Source: Hymenobacter sedentarius
GTDB taxonomy: Bacteria > Bacteroidota > Bacteroidia > Cytophagales > Hymenobacteraceae
Direction of reading: 5' to 3'
Length of the DNA: 64,000 bases
Assembly: GCF_001507645.1 (NCBI RefSeq)
Contig: NZ_CP013909.1
Span: 2,976,001-3,040,000, forward strand
The notes beneath the pieces are model-generated. The model ran no database searches. It was given only the letters and a program-made list of their open reading frames with translations, and was not told where the DNA came from. The position numbers and the translations under genes were made by a program. Positions 1 through 8,178 of this stretch are shown in pieces (the first letter of the stretch is position 1; every line of letters begins with the position of its first letter).

Positions 1-392
1 CCCTTATCTGCACCCGGGCAGGACCGGGGTGCATGATGCCATTGAGGTACAGTTCCCAAGCGCCGTTGGCGTTGGGCAGCAGCAGGGTGCGCTGGCGCAG
101 GCTGTCGCCGAGTTGCGCGCAGCCGCAGCCAGCCTATGCCCATGTGCAGCCGCGCGGGCAACTCGCGCTGGGGCCGGTAGGGGTTGAGCGTGCCCCGGGC
201 ACTGTCGTCAAAGTCGGGCCGGGCCCAGGCGGGGTCGTCGCCAGGGTGGTAGCGCCAGCCTTTGATCAGCATCAGGCCACTGGTGGGCAGACGGTCGATG
301 CGCAGCACGGCGGTGTCAGGGGTGGGGAGCGGTGTGGTCTGAGCAGGCAGGGCCAGCAGCCAGATGGCGGCCAGCAAAATGATGTAGCGCAT
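1..392 (-). pseudogene. Frameshifted sensor-like protein, 5' part only
   Basis: Reading from an ATG at 392 the minus strand encodes a signal peptide (MRYIILLAAIWLLALPAQT) and then a segment with GWRYHPGDDPAWARPDFDDS and ELPARLHMGIGWLRLR. This resembles the jelly-roll, carbohydrate-binding-like N-terminus of Cytophagales membrane histidine kinases. Near 113-119 the reading breaks. The next frame continues naturally with QLGDSLRQRTLLLPNANGAW and ELYLNG to the window edge. The break lies at a GCGCGC tract, and restoring one GC unit would join the frames as WLRLRAQLGDSL. This is either a real frameshift or an assembly error. The transmitter part would lie beyond the left edge, so the kinase assignment is inference from the N-terminal style alone. 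Confidence 0.5.
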
Positions 393-1059
393 GGGAATTG
401 GGGCCACGCAGCAAGCGCTACTCGCGAGCGGAAATAATCTGAGGTAAAGTTGAGCTATAAAGAGGCAAGCTACGGACAAACTCGGCTCTTTGGTATTGCA
501 CCCGGTTGAGCTCCAGCGTTTCCGGGCCGCCGGTGATAACGGCAGGCATTACAAGCCTGGCATTGATCAGCGCAAGGCCAGAGCGTACCTTCCAGGCGGC
601 CCGAATTCGCTGTGGTTTTCAATGTTTAGATATTTTAATTATCATCGGGAATAATTCTAAAAACTAATTCGAAACCCAAAGTAGGGTTGAGCTGAATTTC
701 CGCCGATTTTATTCCCGTTTATGGCAGCGCCATTAATGCCTAAAATGCAAGTCAGCGCTTACGCTTACGGCGAGGAGCCTGCCGTTTGGAAATGACAATA
801 CGCGCCCCGATACTATTCGGGGCAACGCATTCGTCCAGCTTACTGTCGCTCAGGAAGGGCTGCAATAACACCGCGCGCAACATGCTTAAATGACGACGAG
901 ACGCCACACTTGGCGTCTCGTCGTCCACGCCGTTCGGGTTTCGTGCTAACGCAAGTCGTTCAACGACGAGACGCCAAGTGTGGCGTCTCTACAGTCGTTC
1001 TGGTATACCGATGGTATAGGATATCGGAAACCCCTAATAACCAACGCTTACCCGCCAGC
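393..1059. other. Long stretch without a confident gene
   Basis: No confident gene is seen here. The minus strand is open from 618 to a stop at 418 and reads with ordinary composition (for example LVMPAVITGGPETLELNRVQ), but has no good start codon. It may be a gene remnant or chance, and it ends 25 bases before the sensor-like gene at 392. The part near 620-700 is AT-rich and may carry a promoter. A 7-bp hairpin lies at 804-823. The repeat at 892-992 fills most of the right half, leaving about 65 bases before the permease gene's 3' end. Confidence 0.4.
892..992. repeat. Family A double-hairpin repeat, copy 1
   Basis: Two GACGAGACGC hairpins flank a spacer of about 36 bases. The first arms, 892-906 and 911-925, pair perfectly over 15 bases; the second hairpin is at about 962-992. 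The reverse complement matches the element at 8055-8151: outer GTAGAGACGC hairpin, GTCGTTGAACG, a variable spacer, CCGAACGGCG, then a second hairpin. Variable loops with conserved stems suggest a dispersed non-coding repeat maintained by structure. It lies just 3' of the permease gene at 1060-3588. Confidence 0.75.
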
Positions 1060-3588
1060 TTACCCCTCGGCCCGCAGTACCTCCAGCGGCGAGCGGCGCA
1101 GCACGTCGCGGCTATTGAACAGCCCAATGCTGGCCGTGAGGGCCGTGACCAGTCCGGCCAGGCCCAATAGCGGCAACACCGCCGGCCCAAAGCTCGCTTC
1201 GAACACGTACACGGCCAGCGCCCAGGCGGCCAGCACGGCCAGGCCAATGCCTGCCAGCGACGCCAGCAAGCCCAATAGGCCGTATTCGACCAGCGTGATG
1301 CGGAGGATTTGCCGGCGGCTGGCGCCCAGCGTGCGCAGCAAGACGCTCTCCCGCACGCGCTGGTAGCGGCTGATAACCACCGAGCTGCTCAGCACCAGCA
1401 GCCCCGTGAGGATGCTGAAGCCGGCCATGAACCGCACAACGAAGGAGATTTTGTCGAGAATGTCCTCCACGGTTTGCAAAATCAGGCCGAGGTCGATGGC
1501 CGACACGTTGGGGAAGTCGCGCACCAGGACTTGCTGCACGGCGGCCAGTACGGCCGTATTGGGCGTGCGCGTGAGCAGCACCACAAACTGGGGCGCCTCT
1601 TCCAGCACCCCGGCCGGAAACAAGACCAAAAAGCTGGGCTGTACCCGGCTGCGGTCTATCTCGCGGCTGCCACCCACAATGGCGCGCAGGGGTGCACCTT
1701 GCACGTTGAAATCCAGCGTGTCGCCGATTTTGAGCTTGGCCCGTTTCAGGTAGGCTGTTTCGATGGAGATGAGCGGGATGCCATCGGCGCCGAGGGTGGG
1801 CGCCTGGCCGGTCGTCAGCTTTTCCGACGAATTCAGGGAGTCGCGATACGTCACCCGGTACTCGCGGGAAAGCACCCAGGGCGGAATGCCGGCGGTGTCT
1901 TTTTTAAGGGCCGAGGACGAGCGGCCGTTGATGGCGAGTAGCCGCATCGTGACGATGGGCACCCGCTGCAGCACGGGCAGCCGCTGCGCCCGCAGCAGGT
2001 TTTCCACGCCGGCCCGCTGCTCCCGCTGAATGTCAAACAGCACCAGATTGGGCTGGGAACCCCGGCCGGCAATCTGCACGCGCCCCAGCAGCAAGGCCTG
2101 GGTAAGGAAAAGGGTGGCCAGCAAGAAGGTGCCCAGCCCAATGGAGGTTATCAGGGTAAGCGTCAGGTTTTGGGGACGGTATAAGTTGGCCAGCCCCTGC
2201 CGCCATACGTAGCCCCAGCCCACCGGGAAGAAGCGGCGCACCAGCACCATGAGCAGTCGGCCCATGCCCGCCAGCGCCACAAAGGCCACCAGCAGCCCGG
2301 CCCCAAAGCCCAGCGTGAGCTTCCAGTCGTGGGTTTGCTGATAGGCAAAGGCCAGAATAAACAGCCCAATTATCATGAGCACCACGCCCCGCAGCGGGTC
2401 GGGCGCAGTGGTATCATCCTCAAACGCCACCCGCAGCACCCGCAGCGGCGACACCCGCCGGATGCTGAGCAGCGGCAGCAGCGCAAAGAGCACGGCCATG
2501 AGCAGCCCCGTGGCCAGGCCCGTGAGCACCGCCGGCCACGACACACTCACGGTGATGGCCACGGGCAGAAAGTCGCCGAGCACCCGCGGCAGCATGGTTT
2601 GCACCGCCGCGCCCAGAGCTGCGCCCAGCACCGCCCCCACCAGCCCCAGGCCCGAGGTTTGGAGCAAATAAATCATCAGCGCTTGCCGGCCGCTGGCCCC
2701 CAGGCACCGCAGGATGGCCACGGCCGCCAGCTTTTCGCGCACGTAGAGGTTCACGGCGCTGGCCACGCCTACGCAGCCCAGCAGCAGCGCCACAAAGGCC
2801 ACCAGGCTCAGGTAGCGGGTGAGGTCGGCGAAGGCCCGGCCCACTTGCTGCTGCCGGCTGGCCACGGTGTCCACGTCGATGTCGGCTTTGTCGAGGCGCG
2901 CCTGCAGGGGTTTGATGACGGCCGCCACATCGGTGCCCGGCGCGAATCGGAAGGAGCGACGGTACTGCACGCGGCTGCCGCGCTGCAGCAGGCCGGTTTG
3001 GCGGACCAGGCGGGCCGGAATAAACACGGTGGGGGCCACGGCAGTGGCAATGCCCGTTTGGCCCGGCGTCTTCAGCACCCGCCCGATAATAGGCAGCGTC
3101 ACGCGCCCCACCTGCACCGAATCGCCGACTTTGGCCCCAAACTGCGAAAGCAGCACGTCGTCGACCAGGGCGCCGGGTGCGGCGCCCGGCTCGGTGAAGC
3201 GTTGGGCTGCCGCCCGGGGCTCGGTGAGCCACTCGCCGTAGAAAAAACCGCCGTCGCGGGCCCGTACCTGCACCAAGCGCACGCCCTTGCCCGGCCGGAA
3301 TTCCGCCATGGAGGCAAACGATACCTCGCGCGTGCGGGCCACGCCCAGCCGGCTCAACACCGGTTTCAGGGACGGGGCAAAGGGCTTGTTGGCCGACAAA
3401 ACCAGGTCGGCACCCAGCAGCTCGCGGGCCTGCTCGCGGACGCTCCGCGCCAGGTTGTCGCCAAACGAATTGATGCCCACCAGCGCCGCAATGCCCAGCA
3501 CGATGCTGGCCATGAACAGCAACAGCCGGGCCCGGCTGCGGCGGCTGTCGCGCCAGGCCATGCGCAAGAGCCAGAGCAGGTTACTCAT
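1060..3588 (-). CDS. FtsX-type ABC transporter permease
   Basis: An 842-residue inner-membrane permease. An N-terminal membrane segment at about 18-40 (LLLFMASIVLGIAALVGIN) is followed by a periplasmic MacB-like region, then a block of membrane helices at about 260-390. A second FtsX unit follows, with helices near 400-500 and 715-825. This two-module form of about 800-850 residues is the YbbP-like class, which works with a LolD-like ATPase in lipoprotein or envelope export rather than solute uptake. It follows the ATPase gene with an 8-base overlap, so the two are translationally coupled. The substrate cannot be read from sequence. Family membership is secure; the envelope role is inferred from the family. 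Confidence 0.9.
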   Translation of the reverse strand: MSNLLWLLRMAWRDSRRSRARLLLFMASIVLGIAALVGINSFGDNLARSVREQARELLGADLVLSANKPFAPSLKPVLSRLGVARTREVSFASMAEFRPGKGVRLVQVRARDGGFFYGEWLTEPRAAAQRFTEPGAAPGALVDDVLLSQFGAKVGDSVQVGRVTLPIIGRVLKTPGQTGIATAVAPTVFIPARLVRQTGLLQRGSRVQYRRSFRFAPGTDVAAVIKPLQARLDKADIDVDTVASRQQQVGRAFADLTRYLSLVAFVALLLGCVGVASAVNLYVREKLAAVAILRCLGASGRQALMIYLLQTSGLGLVGAVLGAALGAAVQTMLPRVLGDFLPVAITVSVSWPAVLTGLATGLLMAVLFALLPLLSIRRVSPLRVLRVAFEDDTTAPDPLRGVVLMIIGLFILAFAYQQTHDWKLTLGFGAGLLVAFVALAGMGRLLMVLVRRFFPVGWGYVWRQGLANLYRPQNLTLTLITSIGLGTFLLATLFLTQALLLGRVQIAGRGSQPNLVLFDIQREQRAGVENLLRAQRLPVLQRVPIVTMRLLAINGRSSSALKKDTAGIPPWVLSREYRVTYRDSLNSSEKLTTGQAPTLGADGIPLISIETAYLKRAKLKIGDTLDFNVQGAPLRAIVGGSREIDRSRVQPSFLVLFPAGVLEEAPQFVVLLTRTPNTAVLAAVQQVLVRDFPNVSAIDLGLILQTVEDILDKISFVVRFMAGFSILTGLLVLSSSVVISRYQRVRESVLLRTLGASRRQILRITLVEYGLLGLLASLAGIGLAVLAAWALAVYVFEASFGPAVLPLLGLAGLVTALTASIGLFNSRDVLRRSPLEVLRAEG

Positions 3589-4285
3589 GAGAAAGCGTAG
3601 AAGGAGCGTTCGTGGTTTGGCCTTCTACCACCTTGCCGCCGCGCAGGCGCAGCGTGCGCTGGGTAAGGGCGGCCAGCTCCAGGTCGTGGGTCACGAGCAC
3701 GAGCGTAGTGCCGGCTTCGCGGTTCAGCTCAAAGAGCAGGTTCACCACCCGCTCGCTGGTGTCGGGGTCGAGGTTGCCGGTGGGCTCATCGGCGAAGAGC
3801 ACCGCCGGGCGGTTGGCAAAAGCCCGGGCCAGCGACACGCGCTGCTGCTCGCCGCCCGAAAGTTGGGCCGGGTAGTGGTGGGCGCGGTCGGCCAGCCCCA
3901 CGCGGTCGAGCAGGGCCAGGGCGGTGTGCGAGGCCCCGCGCTGCCCGCGCAGCTCCAGCGGCACCAGCACGTTCTCGAGCGCTGTGAGGGTGGGCAGGAG
4001 CTGGAAGTTCTGGAAAATGAAGCCCACGTGCTGGTTGCGCACGGCCGCCCGCTGGTCTTCGCTCAGGGCATCGAGCCGGATGCCGCTGAGCCACACGCTG
4101 CCGGAAGTGGCCCGGTCGAGGCCGGCGCACAAGCCCAGCAGGGTGGTTTTGCCCGAGCCCGACGGACCCACGATGGCGAAGGTGTCGCCGGCCGCCAGGT
4201 CGAAGCTCACGGCGTGCAGCACGGTGAGCGCATGGCCGGCGCTGGCATAGGTTTTGGTGAGGTTTTCGACGCGAAGAATGCTCAT
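3581..4285 (-). CDS. LolD/YbbA-like ABC transporter ATP-binding protein
   Basis: A 234-residue cytoplasmic ATPase that powers the FtsX-type permease encoded just downstream. Walker A is GPSGSGKTT (40-48), the Q-loop is in FQNFQLLP (91-98), the signature is LSGGEQQRV (142-150), Walker B is AVLFADEPTGNLD (161-173), and the switch His is in LVTHDLE (about 200). I chose the ATG at 4285 because homologues start close to MSILRVENL. An in-frame ATG at 4393 would add 36 residues unlike the family. Its 3' end overlaps the permease start. LolCDE, MacB and YbbAP ATPases are alike at this level, so the exact system is open. Confidence 0.92.
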   Translation of the reverse strand: MSILRVENLTKTYASAGHALTVLHAVSFDLAAGDTFAIVGPSGSGKTTLLGLCAGLDRATSGSVWLSGIRLDALSEDQRAAVRNQHVGFIFQNFQLLPTLTALENVLVPLELRGQRGASHTALALLDRVGLADRAHHYPAQLSGGEQQRVSLARAFANRPAVLFADEPTGNLDPDTSERVVNLLFELNREAGTTLVLVTHDLELAALTQRTLRLRGGKVVEGQTTNAPSTLSHE

Positions 4286-4476
4286 GCAGAAAAAATGATA
4301 TCCGGTGGTGGGGCCCCGGCGGTGCCGCTGGCAGCCAAAAGATAGTGCGCCGAAAACGCGGGCCCAAGTGCCCGTGGCGTCCCGGCGTAGCAACCGGTCG
4401 GCCTGCCATTCGTTATGCTTACGGAAGACGTCAAACCCTTTGCCATGTTTTCTGTCCTTACGACCTAGTGCCCAAA

Positions 4477-5199
4477 ATGCTGCCCATGACCGTAATTCGC
4501 TCCTCGCTAGTCGCTGGTTTTGCCCTGCTGCTCAGCGCCTGCAATTCTGACCCGGCCACCGAAACGGGGCGTACCGCGCCGGCGGCGCCCGCCGTCCGCT
4601 CGGCCGCTCCCAAGCCCGCCGCTTCTAGCGGCAAAAAGCGTCTGCTGTTTTTCGGCAACAGCCTCACCGCGGGCTACGGCGTGGAGCCCGAGCAGGCCTT
4701 TCCCGCCTTGGTGGGCCAGAAAATCGACTCGCTGGGGCTGAACTATGAAGTTATAAACGCGGGGCTGAGCGGCGAAACCACCGCCGGGGGCCGCAGCCGC
4801 GTGGGCTGGGTGCTGCGGCAGCCCGTGGACGTGTTTGTGCTGGAGTTGGGCGGCAACGACGGCCTGCGCGGCATCCCCCTCACCGACACCCGCCGCAACC
4901 TGCAGGCCATCATCGACACGGTGCGCCGCCGCAGCCCCGACGCGCAAATTGTACTGGCCGGCATGCAGATTCCGCCCAACCTGGGCCAAACCTATGCCAC
5001 TGATTTTAAGGCCCTCTACCAGGAAATTGCCGAAAAGAACCAGCTGGTGCTGATACCCTTTCTGCTCGAAGGCGTGGGCGGCAGCCGGCGCCTCAACCAG
5101 GCCGATGGCATTCACCCCACGCCGGCCGGCCACCGCATTGTGGCCCGCACGGTGTGGCGCACGCTGCAGCCGCTACTGGAAGTACCTGCCACGGAGTAA
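4477..5199 (+). CDS. SGNH/GDSL arylesterase lipoprotein (TesA-like)
   Basis: A 240-residue esterase of the TesA/arylesterase group, which hydrolyses short acyl esters or thioesters. The N-terminus is a lipoprotein signal (lipobox LLSAC, Cys22), followed by a Pro/Ala-rich linker to about residue 52. Block I is FFGNSLTAGYG with nucleophile Ser62. Block III is GGNDGLRG, and the Asp/His pair lies in DGIHPTPAGH near the end. Starts at 4477 or 4486 are equally possible, as both leave the signal peptide intact. An upstream in-frame ATG at 4345 would bury the lipobox about 66 residues in. It is divergent from the ABC operon, so 4286-4476 probably holds promoters for both. The natural substrate is unknown. 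Confidence 0.88.
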   Translation: MLPMTVIRSSLVAGFALLLSACNSDPATETGRTAPAAPAVRSAAPKPAASSGKKRLLFFGNSLTAGYGVEPEQAFPALVGQKIDSLGLNYEVINAGLSGETTAGGRSRVGWVLRQPVDVFVLELGGNDGLRGIPLTDTRRNLQAIIDTVRRRSPDAQIVLAGMQIPPNLGQTYATDFKALYQEIAEKNQLVLIPFLLEGVGGSRRLNQADGIHPTPAGHRIVARTVWRTLQPLLEVPATE

Positions 5200-5214
5200 G
5201 GCAGATTGAGCCGC

Positions 5215-5442
5215 TTAAATCAACCGAACACCGTCGATGTCGAACTCGTCGCGCAGCAGCTCCAGGTTGCGGTAGGCGAGGGGCCGGCCGGCGTCGGTGC
5301 TCAGCTCGGGCAGCGGGCAGCGGGCCGCGTCGAGGGTGAGTTGGGTGAACTTGCGCTCGCCGAGATAGATGGCCACGGGGCGGGCCAGGCGGCCATCGCG
5401 GGTGGCCAGTACCTGGTCTATTTCGGTTAAAATGGGGCTCAT
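5215..5442 (-). CDS. Small protein of unknown function, 75 aa
   Basis: I do not recognise a family. The protein is soluble, with no signal peptide or membrane segment, and contains IYLGERKFTQLTLDA and a C-terminal LRDEFDIDGVRLI. Composition is balanced, with hydrophobic-polar alternation typical of a folded small domain. It is convergent with the esterase gene, ending 15 bases from it, and divergent from murI. The opposite strand is also open over the same bases (5206-5430), but that reading is Gly/Ala/Gln-rich and looks like a shadow. No function is proposed. Confidence 0.55.
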   Translation of the reverse strand: MSPILTEIDQVLATRDGRLARPVAIYLGERKFTQLTLDAARCPLPELSTDAGRPLAYRNLELLRDEFDIDGVRLI

Positions 5443-5549
5443 GGGAATTAACTTTCCTGGAAGGGGCGGAAATATAGGAGGTTTTTAAGAATCTTGAAAG
5501 CTGCTACTCAAAAGAATGGCGCCGATACGGAGGCGCTGCGGCTGCCAAC

Positions 5550-5557
5550 TACCTTTG
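5550..5557 (+). promoter_or_regulatory. Possible Bacteroidota -7 element (TAnnTTTG)
   Basis: TACCTTTG matches the Bacteroidota sigma-A -7 consensus exactly and ends four bases before the murI ATG at 5562. No convincing -33 TTG lies at the right distance. If used, the murI transcript would have almost no leader. A single short match is weak evidence. Confidence 0.3.
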
Positions 5558-5561
5558 CTCC

Positions 5562-6413
5562 ATGACTACTGCTGCTGCTGCATCTGCCGTTTCGACCGCC
5601 GCGCTGGCCGCCCGGCCCATTGGCATGTTCGATTCCGGAATTGGGGGCCTCACGGTGGCCCGGGCCGTGGCCCGCCGCCTGCCCCACGAGCGAATTGTAT
5701 ACTTCGGAGACACGGCCCACCTGCCCTACGGCGACAAAAGCGCCGCCGCCATTCAGGCTTATTCGGTCAAAATCTGCGACTTACTGCTCCGGCAACATTG
5801 CAAGGTGATTATGATTGCCTGCAACTCCGCCTCGGCCGCGGCGTACGAGCTGGTGCGCGAGTACGTGGGCTCCAAAGCGCGGGTGCTCAACGTCATCGAC
5901 CCCATTGTGGCGCACCTGGGCCAGGCCTACAGCGGCCGCCGCGTGGGCCTCATCGGCACCAAGCAAACGGTGAACTCCAACGTATACAAAAAGAAAGTCG
6001 ACGACCTCGATGCCGGCGTCGATTTGCAGTCCCTGGCCACGCCGCTGCTCGTGCCGATGATTGAGGAAGGCTTCTTTAAAAATTCCATCAGCGACGACAT
6101 CATCGGCACCTACCTCAGCCACGCGGCCCTGGCCGATATCGACGCGCTGGTGCTGGCCTGCACGCACTACCCCCTCATCAAAGAGCAGATTGCCCGCTAC
6201 TACAACGGCCGGGTCGACGTGCTCGACGCCTCCGACGTGGTGGCCGCCGATGCCGAAGCCTACCTCGCGGCCCGGGGCCTGCTGGCGCCCTCGGCGGCCA
6301 CGCCGCCCGCGCACCACTTCTACGTGTCGGATTTCACCCGCTCATTTGAGGAAAGCACGCGGATATTTTTCGAGCATGAGGTGCACCTCGAGCATTACCC
6401 GCTCTGGGAGTAA
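5562..6413 (+). CDS. murI: Glutamate racemase
   Basis: MurI interconverts L- and D-glutamate in the cytoplasm to supply D-Glu for peptidoglycan. The 283-residue protein has the family motifs in order: MFDSGIGG (Asp24, Ser25), the first catalytic cysteine in IACNSASA (Cys87), and the second in LACTHYPLI (Cys200). No cofactor site is expected. The N-terminus carries about 18 extra Ala/Ser/Thr residues before PIGMFDSG, so the true start could lie slightly later, but no other ATG is available before the motif except Met22. It stands alone as a transcription unit here. Confidence 0.96.
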   Translation: MTTAAAASAVSTAALAARPIGMFDSGIGGLTVARAVARRLPHERIVYFGDTAHLPYGDKSAAAIQAYSVKICDLLLRQHCKVIMIACNSASAAAYELVREYVGSKARVLNVIDPIVAHLGQAYSGRRVGLIGTKQTVNSNVYKKKVDDLDAGVDLQSLATPLLVPMIEEGFFKNSISDDIIGTYLSHAALADIDALVLACTHYPLIKEQIARYYNGRVDVLDASDVVAADAEAYLAARGLLAPSAATPPAHHFYVSDFTRSFEESTRIFFEHEVHLEHYPLWE

Positions 6414-6545
6414 AGCGAGGGCAGATTTTTTCCAATCGTTGCAATTTAATAACATGATAAGCTCGCCCGTAGCTCTATCTTTAGGATAGCATCGCGCCAC
6501 CGGTTCAGATTGTAAAACCTCAATTTTTCACCCTTATTCCTTCAC

Positions 6546-7922
6546 ATGAAGCACCTCTTCGCAACGAAACTCCGGGCTTGCCTGGCTTCCCTCTTCATTA
6601 TGGCGCCCGCGCTAGCACCGGCTGCCCCATTTACCCCGGGCAACATTGTGGTGGTGCGCGTGGGCGATGGCTCGGCGACCCTCACTAGCGCGGCCACTGC
6701 CACGTTCCTGCTCGAGTATACGCCCGCTGGCGTGCTGGTTCAAACCATTGCGTTGCCCACGGCTGTGGCCGGCAACAACAGCATTCTTACCAATACGGGA
6801 AGCTCAACTTCCGACGCCGTCCTGACCCGTTCGGTGAACGGTGCCTACCTGGTGCTCACAGGCTACGACGCCGCCGTGGGCACTCTGACCTTAACTGCCA
6901 CGGCATCCGCCACCAATAACCGCGTCATCGGTCGCGTGGCTGCCGATGGCACGGTGGACACCAGCACCCGCATCAGCGACGCCTTCAGTGGCACTTCGGC
7001 GTCTACCGCCAACATTCGCTCGGCAGCCACGGTTGATGGCACCGCGTTCTACGCCGTGGGTTCCAACACGGGCGTACGCTATGTGCCTTTTGGTAACAGC
7101 GGCACGGCTGCTACCACCGCACTTTCTACCGCAGCGCCCACTAACAACCGCAGCGTCAACATCTTCGGGGGCAACCTGTACGTGTCTTCGGCCTCGGGTA
7201 GCAACTTCGGTATTTCGCAGGTTGGCACGGGCCTGCCCACCACGGCCTCCCAGACTATTACGCTGCTGCCGGGTTTTCCAACGACAAGTGGCCCCAGCAC
7301 CTATGCTTTCTACTTTGCTGATTTGAGTACCACCGTACCGGGCGTAGATGTGGTTTATGCAGTCGATGACCGGACCACTACCGATGGAGGCATCCAGAAG
7401 TGGAGCCTGGTGGGTTCCACCTGGACTTTGAATGGTACCATCACCGGTACGCCGGCTCCGGCCCTGCGCGGCCTGGACGGCAAGACGACCGGCACTACGG
7501 TGTCGCTGCTAGCTAGCGGCAACGGCGGCGTATACCTCGTTTCAGACAACGCCGGCTACAACGCCGCGCCCAGCACCACTACCTTGCCGGCCGCGCTTAT
7601 TGCCGCGCCGGCTTCCAACGCTGTCTTTCGCGGTGTCGCGTTTGCTCCCGCCGCAACGGTTACCGCCACCAACCCCGGCAATGCCCTGCCCGGCCTGACC
7701 ATCTCCCCAAACCCCGCCACCGACCGCATCACGGTGGCGCTGCCCCAGGCAGGCGCCGCTACGGTTGCCCTGCGTGACCTGACCGGCCGTTTGGTATTGG
7801 CCCCAGCCGCTCTCGGCACTGACCGCCAGCTGCGCCTGCCCGCCGGCCTGGCCGCTGGCACCTACCTGCTCGAAGTACGCCAGGGCGCCATTACTGCCGT
7901 GCGCCGCCTCCAGAAAAACTAG
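6546..7922 (+). CDS. Secreted protein with T9SS type A sorting domain
   Basis: A 458-residue exported protein. A signal peptide ends near residue 27 (MAPALAPAAPF). The body (about 30-370) is Thr/Ala/Ser/Gly-rich and reads as a repeated beta-strand fold, with motifs such as GNIVVVRVGDGSATL and VDVVYAVDDRT. I do not recognise a catalytic domain. The last 80 residues form a type A Por sorting domain: LTISPNPATDRITVALP, then LRDLTGRLVL, LPAGLAAGTYLLEVR and a final basic RRLQKN. This directs export through the type IX system and anchoring or release at the cell surface. A strong terminator follows at 7968-8000, so it is probably monocistronic. Confidence 0.88.
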   Translation: MKHLFATKLRACLASLFIMAPALAPAAPFTPGNIVVVRVGDGSATLTSAATATFLLEYTPAGVLVQTIALPTAVAGNNSILTNTGSSTSDAVLTRSVNGAYLVLTGYDAAVGTLTLTATASATNNRVIGRVAADGTVDTSTRISDAFSGTSASTANIRSAATVDGTAFYAVGSNTGVRYVPFGNSGTAATTALSTAAPTNNRSVNIFGGNLYVSSASGSNFGISQVGTGLPTTASQTITLLPGFPTTSGPSTYAFYFADLSTTVPGVDVVYAVDDRTTTDGGIQKWSLVGSTWTLNGTITGTPAPALRGLDGKTTGTTVSLLASGNGGVYLVSDNAGYNAAPSTTTLPAALIAAPASNAVFRGVAFAPAATVTATNPGNALPGLTISPNPATDRITVALPQAGAATVALRDLTGRLVLAPAALGTDRQLRLPAGLAAGTYLLEVRQGAITAVRRLQKN

Positions 7923-7967
7923 TTGAGTTACAGCCCAACTTTTGGTTGGACTGCTTTCTAGGATAGT

Positions 7968-8000
7968 AAAAAGGCCCCTGCTACACCAGGGGCCTTTTTT
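7968..8000 (+). terminator. Rho-independent terminator after the T9SS cargo gene
   Basis: Arms AAGGCCCCTG and CAGGGGCCTT enclose a 6-base loop and are followed by a run of T. It lies 46 bases past the stop codon. Confidence 0.85.
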
Positions 8001-8054
8001 ATTAATTGAGTTTTAAGAAACTGTTTGGGTTAACAATTGGGCTTCCAGAACAAT

Positions 8055-8151
8055 GTAGAGACGCAATACTTTGCGTCTCGTCGTTGAACGGTAATGGGTG
8101 AACGATTTCCGAACGGCGCGCACGACGAGACGCGAAGTGTCGCGTCTCTAC
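8055..8151. repeat. Family A double-hairpin repeat, copy 2
   Basis: Begins GTAGAGACGC and ends GCGTCTCTAC, with two short hairpins around a spacer containing GTCGTTGAACG and CCGAACGGCG. It is in inverted orientation to the copy at 892-992. It sits between convergent genes (T9SS cargo and the 603-residue membrane protein). Confidence 0.75.
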
Positions 8152-8178
8152 GTCGTTGGGCTACGGTAAAATAGGCGC

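Noticed and set aside
2329..3600. A 423-codon open frame on the plus strand, antisense to the FtsX-type permease.
   Set aside because: His/Gln/Arg/Gly-rich composition typical of a shadow in GC-rich DNA; the permease on the minus strand explains the region.
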